Source of the DNA: Actinomadura opuntiae
GTDB taxonomy: Bacteria > Actinomycetota > Actinomycetes > Streptosporangiales > Streptosporangiaceae
Assembly: GCF_030283205.1 (NCBI RefSeq)
Contig: NZ_JASNWF010000011.1
Location: 62,001 to 126,000, forward strand
Length of the DNA: 64,000 nucleotides
Reading direction: 5' to 3'
The translations under genes and the position numbers were made by a program. This document shows positions 17,434 through 26,074 of the stretch, in pieces (position 1 is the stretch's first letter; each line of letters opens with the position of its first letter). The notes under the pieces are model-generated. The model saw nothing but the letters and a program-made list of their open reading frames with translations, ran no database searches and had not been told where the DNA came from.

Positions 17434-18033
17434 TTAGGGGCGCGGGCGGAGGCCGTGGAGCAGGTGGTGGATCGTTTCGTCGAGGAGGCCGTCGGCAGTC
17501 TCGGAGGCCGCGAAGCCGGCGCCGACGAGGCCGGCCAGTCCCTGGAGTGACGCGATAACGGCCATTCCGATGCGCTGGGGGTCGCCGGCGACGAGCTCCC
17601 CGCGCTGCTGAGCCTGGACGATCACGGCGTGCGGGACTTCGAACGCTCGGAGCACGGCCTCGGTGATCTCCGCGCCCGAGGCCGAACCGTGCTTGCGGGT
17701 GAACATCAGCGCGAGCAGCGCCGGGTTCTCCATGGCGAACCGCAGGTACGCGTGCGCGAGTGCGTGCAGCCGGGCATCAAATGCCGTTTCGGCGGTGACG
17801 GCGTGCTGGAACTCCGCCGCGAGCCGGTCGAATCCGGTGACGGCCAGCGCGTCCAGAAGCGCCTGCTTGTCGCGGAAGTGGCGGCTGGGCGCGCCGTGGC
17901 TGACGCCGACGTCGCGTGCGATCTGGCGCAGCGACAGCTGGTCGGCGCCGTGCTCCCGCAGGATCTCCTCCGCCCGGCAGAGCACGGCCGCGCGCAGGTC
18001 GCCGTGATGGTAGCGCTGACGGGGCTGGCTCAT
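17434..18033 (-). CDS. TetR-family regulator (WHG-type C terminus)
   Basis: 199 residues starting MSQPRQRYHHGDLRAAVLCR, the usual RYHHGDLR opening of TetR proteins with a WHG-type ligand domain. Recognition region QLSLRQIARDVGVSHGAPSR is followed by HFRDKQALLDALAVTGFDRL. Divergent from the deazaflavin reductase and carotenoid oxygenase operon, with a strong palindrome in the gap at 18062-18100, so it is the likely repressor of that operon and of itself. Confidence 0.92.
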   Translation of the reverse strand: MSQPRQRYHHGDLRAAVLCRAEEILREHGADQLSLRQIARDVGVSHGAPSRHFRDKQALLDALAVTGFDRLAAEFQHAVTAETAFDARLHALAHAYLRFAMENPALLALMFTRKHGSASGAEITEAVLRAFEVPHAVIVQAQQRGELVAGDPQRIGMAVIASLQGLAGLVGAGFAASETADGLLDETIHHLLHGLRPRP

Positions 18034-18061
18034 GGCGGGCCTAGCCTAGCCGACGGACGGC

Positions 18062-18100
18062 AATGTAGACATTGACTACTTTGTAGACGTTGTCTACATT
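18062..18100. promoter_or_regulatory. palindromic operator of the divergent TetR/oxidoreductase genes
   Basis: AATGTAGACA at 18062-18071 is the exact reverse complement of TGTCTACATT at 18091-18100. Inside it TGTAGAC (18082-18088) and GTCTACA (18092-18098) form a perfect 7+7 bp palindrome around GTT. Three half-sites TGTAGAC in 39 bp, placed in the gap between divergent genes and AT-richer than the surroundings, are what a TetR dimer pair would bind. Confidence 0.75.
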
Positions 18101-18138
18101 GAGGATCCGGACGTCGGCTCACGAACGAAGGGTGCGGG

Positions 18139-18576
18139 ATGACGCTTTACCAACTGGTGCTGCGCGTCCACCAGTCGCTCTACCGACTCAGCCGAGGGTG
18201 GGTCGGCCATCGCCTGCTCGGGGTGCCGACGCTGCTGCTGACGACCACGGGGCGGCGTACCGGACGGCGGCGCACCCGCGCGCTGATCTACGCGCGGGTG
18301 GGCGACGAACTCGCCGTCGTCGGCTCCAACGGCGGACGGGACGCGGCGCCTGCCTGGCTGCTCAACCTCACCGCCGACCCGCAGGTCGGCGTCCGGATCG
18401 GGCGGTGCCGTCTCAGTGCCACCGCGCAGGTCGTGCGGCCGGGAACGGGCGCCTACAGCGCGTTGCTCGCCCGCTGCGACGCCATCAACAAGGGACGCTA
18501 CTCGCGCTATCAGCAGCTGACCAGACGGCCCATCCCGGTCGTACTCCTGGCGCGCGGCCGATCGGAAACGAGGTAG
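18139..18576 (+). CDS. deazaflavin (F420)-dependent nitroreductase-family protein
   Basis: 145 residues of the DDN-like split-barrel family: PTLLLTTTGRRTGRRRTRAL (about 31-50) is the cofactor-phosphate binding strand, followed by VVGSNGGRDAAPAWLLNLTA and ARCDAINKGRYSRYQQLTRR. Members use coenzyme F420H2 to reduce quinones or nitro compounds. It is the first gene of an operon; the carotenoid-oxygenase-like gene begins 8 bp after its stop. Probably regulated through the palindrome upstream. Confidence 0.88.
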   Translation: MTLYQLVLRVHQSLYRLSRGWVGHRLLGVPTLLLTTTGRRTGRRRTRALIYARVGDELAVVGSNGGRDAAPAWLLNLTADPQVGVRIGRCRLSATAQVVRPGTGAYSALLARCDAINKGRYSRYQQLTRRPIPVVLLARGRSETR

Positions 18577-18584
18577 AGGACGTC

Positions 18585-20057
18585 ATGACGACCACGCCAC
18601 AGACGCCGTTCGCGCTGGGGAACTACCGGCCGGTGCGCGATGAGCGGACGCTGACCACCCTGCCGGTGACCGGCCGGATCCCTGCCCACCTCGACGGGCG
18701 CTACGTCCGCAACGGCACCAACCCGGTCGCCGAGATCGACCCCGCGACCTATTCGTGGATCAACGGGGACGGCATGGTGCACGGCGTCCGGCTGCGCGAC
18801 GGCCGCGCGGAGTGGTACCGCAACCGGTGGATCCGCACGCCCGCCATTGCCGGCGCGCTCGGGGAGCGGCCGCACCCGCCCCGCTACAACGCCGGGTTCA
18901 CGATGGTGGCGGCCAACACCCACGTGTTCGGGCACGCCGACCGCACGCTGGCGCTGATGGAAGGCGGATTCGCGGCCTACGAAGTCACCGACGAACTCGA
19001 CGCCGTCGGCCCCTGCGACTTCGGCGGCACGCTCGGCGGCGGCTACACCGGACATCCCAAGATCGACCCGGTCACCGGAGAGATGCACGCGGTGTCCTGG
19101 CACCTCACCGGAGGCAGCACGGTGCTCTACTCGGTGATCGGCACCGACGGCCGGGCGCGACGGATCGTACCCGTCAGGGTCAACGGCCATCCGCTGATCC
19201 ACGACATGGGGCTCACCGCCCGGCACGTACTGATCTACGACCTGCCGGCGGTGGTCGACACCAGGGCCGTGGTCGACCACGTCGTACCGGGCTGGGTGCC
19301 CTGGCCCGCCCGGCTGGCGCTCTCCGTGGCGCTCGGCCGCGTCCGCCTGCCCCATCCGCTGACCGCCCTGATGGCGCCCCGCAACCCGCGGGAGTACTTC
19401 CCCGCGGCTTATCGATGGGACGCCGATCACCCGGCCCGCGTCGGCATCATGCCCCGCGACGGCGACAACGGCACGGTGCGCTGGTTCGAGGTCGACCCCT
19501 GCTACGTGTTCCACACCATCAACGCCTACGACGACGTCAACACCGTGGTCTGCGACGTCGTCCGGCACGCCACCACCGGCTATGCGGGCAATCCCGACGT
19601 CTCCGGCACCCGGCCCCCGCACACCGTGTGCCGCTGGACCTTCGACCTCATGACCGGCGGTGTCACCGAAACCGACCTCGACGACCTGTCCCAGGAGCTC
19701 CCCAGGACCGACGACCGACGGCTCGGCCGCCACTACCGCTACGCGTATACCGTCAACAACCTCCTCGACCCCGCCCGCGACCACGACGCCGTCATCCGCC
19801 GCGACTTCCGTACCGGCACCACCAGCGAGCGGATCCTCGGACCGCGGGTCCGCTGCGGCGAGTTCAGCTTCGTGCCCAACAGCGACGACTCCGCCGAGGA
19901 CGACGGTGTCCTCATCGGCTTCACCCACGACGAGGACCGCGACACCAGCGACCTGACCCTGCTGGACGCGGCCACCCTCGAAACCGTCGCATCCGTCCAT
20001 CTCCCCTACCGCGTCCCCTACGGATTCCACGGCAACTGGATCCCCACCCGACGCTGA
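18585..20057 (+). CDS. carotenoid oxygenase-family dioxygenase
   Basis: 490 residues, full length for the RPE65/carotenoid cleavage dioxygenase family. The seven-bladed propeller signatures are present: HLDGRYVRNGTNP near the N terminus, GYTGHPKIDPVTGEMHAVSW, PLIHDMGLTARH, DPCYVFHTINAYDD and the C-terminal YGFHGNWIP. These supply the four histidines that bind the active-site Fe(II). It cleaves a polyene or stilbene-type double bond with O2. Translation starts at ATG 18585 after GTAGAGGA. Pairing with an F420-type reductase suggests a two-step conversion of one compound. Confidence 0.92.
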   Translation: MTTTPQTPFALGNYRPVRDERTLTTLPVTGRIPAHLDGRYVRNGTNPVAEIDPATYSWINGDGMVHGVRLRDGRAEWYRNRWIRTPAIAGALGERPHPPRYNAGFTMVAANTHVFGHADRTLALMEGGFAAYEVTDELDAVGPCDFGGTLGGGYTGHPKIDPVTGEMHAVSWHLTGGSTVLYSVIGTDGRARRIVPVRVNGHPLIHDMGLTARHVLIYDLPAVVDTRAVVDHVVPGWVPWPARLALSVALGRVRLPHPLTALMAPRNPREYFPAAYRWDADHPARVGIMPRDGDNGTVRWFEVDPCYVFHTINAYDDVNTVVCDVVRHATTGYAGNPDVSGTRPPHTVCRWTFDLMTGGVTETDLDDLSQELPRTDDRRLGRHYRYAYTVNNLLDPARDHDAVIRRDFRTGTTSERILGPRVRCGEFSFVPNSDDSAEDDGVLIGFTHDEDRDTSDLTLLDAATLETVASVHLPYRVPYGFHGNWIPTRR

Positions 20058-20387
20058 CAGGAAGAGGACCCGACCACGCCGGTGCCCTCGACGAGGCGTG
20101 CGGACTGGTCGAGGGACTAACCGGAGATGCCGACGAAGCCGAACTGGGAGCCTCTGACCTGCAGAAACGACCTGGCTAAGTCGCGGTGAGTCGGAAGAAC
20201 CTTGACGGCGTTGGCTCCCGAAACTGGCTCCCAGGTCACACGGGCAGAAGTTCAGCTGGGGCAGTGCCAGCCTCCGCATGTGGGCGCGGGGGCCGTTGAT
20301 AATTAGCTCGTGGAGTCCAGGCCTCGTCCCACCTGTCCCCGCACCGTCCTGAAGCCGGCGAACGCCGCTGACGTGACCAGGACGGGC
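20058..20387. other. 330-bp gap before the first tRNA-derived repeat
   Basis: No coding frame is supported. The DNA joins the carotenoid oxygenase gene to the first 3'-tRNA copy at 20388. It probably marks the left boundary between chromosomal backbone and the integrated region. Confidence 0.4.
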
Positions 20388-20475
20388 GGAGCTCCGGACT
20401 TTTGATCCGTAGGTTGTGGGTTCGAGTCCCACGCGACCCACCACCCCTGACCAGGGAAAACGCGAGAACGCCCCT
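20388..20475 (+). repeat. tRNA-Lys 3'-end copy 1 (probable attachment site)
   Basis: GGAGCTCCGGACTTTTGATC is followed by a variable loop, a perfect T-arm (GTGGGTTCGAGTCCCAC) and the acceptor 3' strand GCGACCCACCA, ending at 20443. The anticodon loop CTTTTGA gives UUU (Lys). The 5' half of the tRNA (acceptor 5' strand, D-arm) is absent. Downstream CCCCTGACCAGGGAAAACGC and more is shared with the copies at 53.8, 55.3, 58.4 and 63.5 kb. A 3'-tRNA fragment of this kind is what tyrosine integrases leave at att sites. Confidence 0.75.
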
Positions 20476-20589
20476 GTATGTCCCCCGCCCGGCCTGCCCC
20501 ACTTCGTCCCCGTGGCTGCTCGATGGCTGCTCGGCGGCTCGATCCGGGCCCGCGCTCCCGCAGGTTCGGGGGGCGAACATCTACCCGCC

Positions 20590-21160
20590 CCCTGACCGTC
20601 ATAGCAGCCCAGGTTCCCGCCAAGCCCAGCAGGCCACTGATGTCGAGCCCGTCGGCCACGGTGGTGGACGGCGCCTTCGATGACGCCGAAGGCGATCGAC
20701 AGCCTGACCTGCAGGACCCGGTCGTCATGTATGAACGTGGCGCGGCCACTGAGGTAGCGGACGGTCGTGTCCAACTGTCCACGGTGGACGTGCGGGAAGC
20801 CCGCGGCCTCGGCACTGAGGGTGGCGATGACCTGGTCGGTATGTCCTGCCAGTAGGGTCAGGGCACAAGCGGCGACCCAACCCTCTGCGGCGGGGTCGCC
20901 GGGCTGACACAACTCCCGCCCCTCAGCCTAGACCTTGCCAGGACGTGGATGAGGCTCATGACGATGTGGATGCTCGCCTTCGATGGCGCTTCGGCGAGGA
21001 TGAGGTCGAGTTGGAGCTGGGCGCCGTCGACCAGCACGACCAGGTGCGCGCGTGGGTAGGTCACGATCCTCGCCCATGACGACCTGCGCGATGACCTTGC
21101 CGGGCTCTCGGATAACCCAGCCGCAACCGTACAGGTCCCGCCGGCATACCAGCCGCGTGC
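20590..21160 (-). pseudogene. ISKra4-family transposase remnant
   Basis: Read downward, two frames give a decayed ISKra4-type transposase: LVVLVDGAQLQLDLILAEA and ASIHIVMSLIHVLA (the catalytic DG...Q and HIVxDxIHVLE region) near 21060-20940, then AAEGWVAACALTLLAGHTDQ, TVRYLSGRATFIHDDRVLQ and LDISGLLGLAGTWAAMTVRG. Several catalytic positions are altered and frames are broken. It lies between the first tRNA copy and the three-gene operon. Confidence 0.65.
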
Positions 21161-21191
21161 GTGAGGTCCGCCGGGTGGCTGAATCGGCCCT

Positions 21192-21950
21192 CTAGGGGAC
21201 CTCGCTGGCACCGTTCGCCTGCGTTCGGCCGGGCGTATGGGCCGAATTCTGGCTGTCAGGGAAAACGACCTGACGCGCTAGGTCAGTGCGATCATAGGAT
21301 GTCATGATCTTGTGAATGTTCTTCAGGAGGTCGACTCTCAGATCGTGAGGGAGATCCTCGACGAAGGTTTGGATTAGCCGAGCGACGGTGATCCATGCGG
21401 ACCTGCTGTCAAACTCGGCAAGATGTTCCACGAAGTCAGCCAGGTCCGTCGTCTTCGGCGCGAGTTTGTCATGGTGATGCAGGAACCAGAACGTCAATGC
21501 AGTGGCCGGGTCGGCGAGGACCTCGTCGCGAAACTCTATGATCGCCTCGACTGTCATGCTCGACTGCTGGTCCGCGACACCAGGCGCGTGGACCTGTGTT
21601 TCACGGATCCGAGCGGTGCGCTGGATACGTTCGTCCAGTTCAATCCGGACGGAGGCCTCATCGATACGCACGCCGTTGGCGGTTGTCCCGGTGAGGGTGA
21701 GCAGATCGGCATTGATACAGTTCTGCGCATCCTGGAATTGCGAGAGAGAGAAGCGCCGCGATATCGTCTCGGCCGCATCGTGAGCGCGCGCCAGAGCCAG
21801 CAGGCCACTGGCCTCCGGGGAAACATGCACTCGCGCGCGCCACGCAAGCGTCACTTTTGTAGCAAAAAAGAGCCCAGGCAACTTGCTGGCCAACTGCCAA
21901 GAGTACTCGCCATGATGTGGCACCCGTCGCCGGAGTCTGTCAGCGATCAC
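21192..21950 (-). CDS. uncharacterised protein, third gene of a three-gene operon
   Basis: 252 residues, family not recognised. The region about 18-110 (PGLFFATKVTLAWRARVHVS, then ARAHDAAETISRRFSLSQFQ and IDEASVRIELDER) alternates strands and amphipathic helices in a way reminiscent of SPFH/band-7 proteins. The second half is helical (SMTVEAIIEFRDEVLADPAT, then FWFLHHHDKLAPKTTDLADF). It begins 28 bp after the 928-residue gene and is surely co-transcribed. Codon use is clearly less GC-biased than in the left part of the window, a sign of transfer. An upstream alternative start cannot be excluded. Confidence 0.7.
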   Translation of the reverse strand: MIADRLRRRVPHHGEYSWQLASKLPGLFFATKVTLAWRARVHVSPEASGLLALARAHDAAETISRRFSLSQFQDAQNCINADLLTLTGTTANGVRIDEASVRIELDERIQRTARIRETQVHAPGVADQQSSMTVEAIIEFRDEVLADPATALTFWFLHHHDKLAPKTTDLADFVEHLAEFDSRSAWITVARLIQTFVEDLPHDLRVDLLKNIHKIMTSYDRTDLARQVVFPDSQNSAHTPGRTQANGASEVP

Positions 21951-21978
21951 AACTCACCATCTCGACTGCTGCGTTCAG

Positions 21979-24765
21979 TCAGCGATCACTCCACGGCTCA
22001 TGGGAACCTTCTGCACCAGCCGGTTCTACGGGACTCAAGTGGTGTCCGCCGAGGCCAGCATGTGTGTCATCCCAGGGATCGGATGATCTAAGGCTGTCAA
22101 GCAACTCCTTGTGGACTGACCGCATATCGGATGACCAGGGGCCAGCAGGAGCCTGCGCCGCCCAGGCCCCCAGCAAAAGGCTCATGCGTACAAGCCGCGG
22201 CCGGTTGAGCGACATTGCCGCCCTACTCGAGCCCGAGCCGGCGTCGGTCGTCATCGTGGCGACGGCACTGACCAGCACATGAACCACGATCCGGCGAATG
22301 TCGGCATCGTGAGCGGCGGAGACGACCCAAGCGTCTATGGCCTCGATGGTGCGAGCATCGACCGAACCGTCGTCGGGAGCGCAGTCGAGCACCACGGACC
22401 AGCACGTGATCAGCTGGTCGACGATGTCATGTTGGCGGTCGTCACGCGCGTCCTCGAGGACCGCGGCCAAATTGGTGGAGCCGGTGCGCAACGCGGCGAC
22501 GGCGATGAAGGTCCCGGCACTGAGGCGCCTTCGATCCGCCCGGCTGTCTTTTGCCCAGGAAGAAAAGATATGCAGCAGCTCGGCCCTGGTCTTGGAACTG
22601 TTCCAGAGTTGCTCAATCGCCTGGACGATCACCTGGTAATTAACGGTGCCTGAATCCACGAGATACATAAGACGCCTCACGGCCAGACCGGGATGATAGT
22701 GCCCGAACTGCCCTCCGCAGACGCGTGCGACAACGTGCTGCAGTTCAGCGGGCGCTTCGTTAACACCCTTGCGAGTCCCGCCCTTTGACCACTCACGCAT
22801 GAGCCTGTGCGTGGATTTGGCCAGTCCCGGGTCCAAGGCCATGGTCGTGAGAAGCTGATCAGCAAAGGGCTCCAAGCCTTTTTCCTTGGCCCAACCACGC
22901 AAGACGTGCGCCGCTACTGTGAAATTGCCCTTTCTTCTTGTCCAGCGCATAACGTACCGGGCGATACGGTTGATCACCACGGGGGTCAGTGGATCGGCGG
23001 AATCAGAGGATCGCACCAGATCATTCAGCCAGTCGAGGAGTTGGCCCTGCAGATGCGGCCGATCGTGCCAGAAAAAGTCGAGCACTGCGTCGGCAAACCC
23101 CGGCCGAACGAAGTAAATGGTGCCGTCTTTGTCGTATTCAGCTTCCACGGCCTTGATGAGCTCAAAGACGCCCTTACCACCCACGCCTTTGGCGATGGAA
23201 TTCTTGTTGCCAAGCATATCAGCCAACTTGGCGCAAGCCTCAAAAATTCGGTCCGGAGGACCTCCGTTCAGTGCCGCGGTGACGAGCTGGAACACTCGCT
23301 CATCAACATCAGGGTGAGCGACCTGCCACTGCTGTAGAAAGAACTCCCAGTTCTTGTGTGCTCCGGAGACTGTCCAGACCAGAAGTTCCTCGACCAGTTC
23401 CGAGGACACCTCGACGAGGGAGCCTACCGCGGCAGGAGCTTTCTGGTGGGTCGGCGACCCGGCAGAAAGCGCGCGCGTGTTCGACGCGCCATTCGATGGC
23501 ATCACATGCTGTTGTCGGTAAGTGTTGATCTGTTGCAAACGGGCGTTATCATCAGCCCTGCTCCACAGTTCCTCTGTGTCGGCGATCTTGCCTGCCAGGT
23601 CCACGGCATCGGATGGCTTGGAACCGGCGAGCAGGTTTTCCTCGCTTACTCGGGTCGTCCAGGTGGCGGCTCGAAGGCACCAGTCCCGTTGAGCATGGAT
23701 ACTCAGCCGACGGGCCAGTATCTCCTGCGGATCCGGCGAGGGAAGCTGAACCTTGACCCCTTCGATGGTGCCCAGCACGCGGCCGGCAGTTGCCACACCC
23801 AAGATCACGATGACCGCAGACTGGCTTGCTGCGAGTTGTTCCGACAGCCCGACCAGCGCGCGGCCAAAACTCGGCGGCAGGCTGGCATCGTCGCCGGTAC
23901 AGTCCAGCAGCCAGGCGGTCGGCTCGGACGATGCCAGCTCTTGGACGAGGAAGCTGTCGTCCAGCGGCCCGTTGTATTCATGTAGTTTGCGCCTGGGCAG
24001 ATGGTTCAGCAGGTACATCGCGGCCAGATGCCGGCCGTGATCCTCGTCCGCCACGATCACGGCGAGATTTTTTCGTCCCTGCTGCAACGCCGCCGCCATC
24101 TCTTCGATCTCGGGCGATGCCACATATGCTCGCGCATCATTCCGCACTTGGTCAGGATGCAGCAGATGCGGGGCGATTACTTCCTTATAGATCGCGAGCT
24201 GAAAGCCGACCGCTATCCCATGGTTGGTCCCGACGCGCAGCATCACCTCGGGCCGCGCCGACCGGGCAGGCTCAGCGTCCTCGGGCCGGTCCGACTCGGA
24301 GACGTCGCTTCCGGCAGGAGCGAGATAATCATCGTCGATTCCCTGAGAAGCCGCGTCGCCGATGGAGTTGTCACTACCAACGACATCGGCCGCCAGAGCC
24401 GACGCGGGCGCCGTGACCGGCTCACCCGGCGGAGGCGCTGGCCGACCATTGTCTGCGGACATCGCCGGAGGCGACATTGCTGAGCGCGTTGGGCTCAACG
24501 ACTCCGCAGAAGCCGGCACCTGATTATTTGGAGGGGAGTAATAAGACTCAACACGCTGAGTCCCGACCTCCTCAGTCTCGGTGGGGCTGGGGTCATGCAC
24601 CCAGTCAGCCGACGCTCCGGTCGGCGGATCTGCAGCCGGAAGTGCCTCACTGAAGGCAGGAACACCGGCAGACGATCCCTCATCTCCGATGGGACCGCTT
24701 CCAAGACGAGGCGCCCCGGTAGGCTGAGGTGTCTGTTGGTGCCCTGGCGATGGATTGTGCTGCAT
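21979..24765 (-). CDS. large uncharacterised protein: degenerate NTPase-like core with helical repeats
   Basis: 928 residues. A Pro/Ser-rich disordered N terminus (about 1-170) is followed by an alpha/beta region (about 175-375) laid out like a STAND or AAA NTPase: ARPEVMLRVGTNHGIAVGFQ, KNLAVIVADEDHGRHLAAMY at the P-loop position but with no GxxxxGK[ST], a Walker B-like TAWLLDCTGDD and a sensor-like SAVIVILGVA. The rest (about 430-880) is helical repeats (for example FADAVLDFFWHDRPHLQGQL, VAAHVLRGWAKEKGLEPFAD). The ATG overlaps the stop of the first gene (TAATG). Lower GC than the backbone. Function unknown; a pseudo-NTPase scaffold of a conflict system is an inference. Confidence 0.75.
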   Translation of the reverse strand: MQHNPSPGHQQTPQPTGAPRLGSGPIGDEGSSAGVPAFSEALPAADPPTGASADWVHDPSPTETEEVGTQRVESYYSPPNNQVPASAESLSPTRSAMSPPAMSADNGRPAPPPGEPVTAPASALAADVVGSDNSIGDAASQGIDDDYLAPAGSDVSESDRPEDAEPARSARPEVMLRVGTNHGIAVGFQLAIYKEVIAPHLLHPDQVRNDARAYVASPEIEEMAAALQQGRKNLAVIVADEDHGRHLAAMYLLNHLPRRKLHEYNGPLDDSFLVQELASSEPTAWLLDCTGDDASLPPSFGRALVGLSEQLAASQSAVIVILGVATAGRVLGTIEGVKVQLPSPDPQEILARRLSIHAQRDWCLRAATWTTRVSEENLLAGSKPSDAVDLAGKIADTEELWSRADDNARLQQINTYRQQHVMPSNGASNTRALSAGSPTHQKAPAAVGSLVEVSSELVEELLVWTVSGAHKNWEFFLQQWQVAHPDVDERVFQLVTAALNGGPPDRIFEACAKLADMLGNKNSIAKGVGGKGVFELIKAVEAEYDKDGTIYFVRPGFADAVLDFFWHDRPHLQGQLLDWLNDLVRSSDSADPLTPVVINRIARYVMRWTRRKGNFTVAAHVLRGWAKEKGLEPFADQLLTTMALDPGLAKSTHRLMREWSKGGTRKGVNEAPAELQHVVARVCGGQFGHYHPGLAVRRLMYLVDSGTVNYQVIVQAIEQLWNSSKTRAELLHIFSSWAKDSRADRRRLSAGTFIAVAALRTGSTNLAAVLEDARDDRQHDIVDQLITCWSVVLDCAPDDGSVDARTIEAIDAWVVSAAHDADIRRIVVHVLVSAVATMTTDAGSGSSRAAMSLNRPRLVRMSLLLGAWAAQAPAGPWSSDMRSVHKELLDSLRSSDPWDDTHAGLGGHHLSPVEPAGAEGSHEPWSDR

Positions 24766-25406
24766 TAGCGCAGGTCCTCTGTCCGAATCCCGGTGACCTT
24801 CCCGTCTCTAGTGACTTCTTCGACGTCGTAGTCGACACGTGGATTTCCCCGAACTCGCTTGGCGGAAATTCCTGTCACTTCTCCGGCCACCGTGCCGAAG
24901 CGCCCCCGCACAAGAGCGCCCGAGGCCTCGCGTTGCTCGCCTTCGAACGTGATGCGCTGCCCGTAAATCCACTCAAGGCTTTCGCGTAATTCTCCGAGCA
25001 GATACTGAAGCTGCTCCCCTTCACTGTCGATGCGTGAGGGATTGCGTTGGAATGATGACAGAGCTCCAACGATCCTTTCCAGATCAGGCCGCACCGCTAT
25101 CAGTTCGGCCTCATCAACTCTCAACGGCCGAAGCTGGCCCTTAATTGCAGTCAGATCGCCAGGGTCAAGCGTGAGCTCATCATCCTGTGGACCCCGTCGA
25201 TCAATGAGCTTCTCGCCACGCCGAAACAGAAATTCAAAGGCAGCCGTCAAGAACGGCGTCCCCATCAGAAGTACCGGGTCCATGTTCCCCATCCAACGGA
25301 AGCGGAGATCCGCAGTCTCCGAGACTAACCTCTCATCCTTGACTGATACGACCGCCATTGGACGCCACTGACCGAAATCGGACATGACACTTGACAAGAT
25401 AGTCAT
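24765..25406 (-). CDS. uncharacterised protein, first gene of a three-gene operon
   Basis: 213 residues, not recognised. Three parts are visible: an N-terminal region with a hydrophobic stretch (MDPVLLMGTPFLTAAFEFLF, about 42-61) that could be a membrane or amphipathic helix, a helical middle (LERIVGALSSFQRNPSRID, then LQYLLGELRESLEWIYGQRI), and a C-terminal small beta domain (VRGRFGTVAGEVTGISAKRV, then VDYDVEEVTRDGKVTGIRTE). The stop TAA at 24765-24767 overlaps the next ATG, so stoichiometry with the 928-residue partner is probably controlled by translational coupling. Confidence 0.7.
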   Translation of the reverse strand: MTILSSVMSDFGQWRPMAVVSVKDERLVSETADLRFRWMGNMDPVLLMGTPFLTAAFEFLFRRGEKLIDRRGPQDDELTLDPGDLTAIKGQLRPLRVDEAELIAVRPDLERIVGALSSFQRNPSRIDSEGEQLQYLLGELRESLEWIYGQRITFEGEQREASGALVRGRFGTVAGEVTGISAKRVRGNPRVDYDVEEVTRDGKVTGIRTEDLR

Positions 25407-26074
25407 GTTCTTTTCTTTTCTCCAATAACCCTGCCGTCAAGGGTATCGGAGGGACGTTAGCGGACATCGCCTTCGTTCACTCACCGAAGAACTGCCGGAC
25501 GGTGACATTTCGGAGGCGAGGTGCCTGTTTCTTAGATCCACGAGGATTTGGGAAGCGCGACCGCCACCTGCAATCTGCCGCGGGGCTAGAATCGGAGCCT
25601 CGGGCAGCGTGCCAACTGAGAGAGACAGCGCGTCCGATCGAGGCGTCGACACAATCATCGACAGTTACAGTGGGTGACGAATTGCGCTCAGTCAGCAATG
25701 GCCGGCCGAGTTCCCAACGACGCTGAATGAGCGCCTCTTCCAGAAGCCAGTGGGGCGTGCACGAGGTCAGCGGCTTGCAGAGGCTGCCATGATCTGCTGA
25801 GCCGGGTCCGGAGATGGCCATCGGACGCGGAAGATCCCGGCGTGGCAACCGCACTCGGGTGAACACCACGACCGGGGACTAGGGGGCGTCGCGAGGACTC
25901 GGGCGCTCCCAGGCCTGCTTGTAGGTCCCGGAAGCGTCGGAGGGCGCGCTTGCCGCCGATGTGGATCAATGGCGAGTGCCGTCGCCGGTTCCCGCGCGAC
26001 GGCACTCGCCAGGCGGCTTGCGCCACGGTGTTGAAGTGCTACTTCGGATGACCGAGGCTCCCTGGTGACCGACC
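25407..26074. other. 668-bp non-coding gap
   Basis: Upstream of the three-gene operon and downstream of the integrase. Frames on both strands are short and lack coding character. The first 60 bp next to the operon (GTCATGTTCTTTTCTTTTCT, then CCAATAACCC) are AT-rich and probably hold the operon promoter. Confidence 0.4.

Noticed and set aside
20388..20443. A functional tRNA-Lys gene at any of the five copies
   Set aside because: The acceptor 5' strand and D-arm could not be found upstream of any copy; only 3' halves are present.
18510..20912. Very long minus-strand open frame opposite the carotenoid oxygenase
   Set aside because: Shadow of a GC-rich gene in the complementary frame; composition and lack of any motif show it is not coding. 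The same applies to long antisense frames opposite the LuxR, saccharopine-like, ECF sigma and MFS genes.
25477..26026. Overlapping open frames in the gap between the integrase and the three-gene operon
   Set aside because: No ribosome sites, no coding-like third-position bias and no recognisable motif on either strand.
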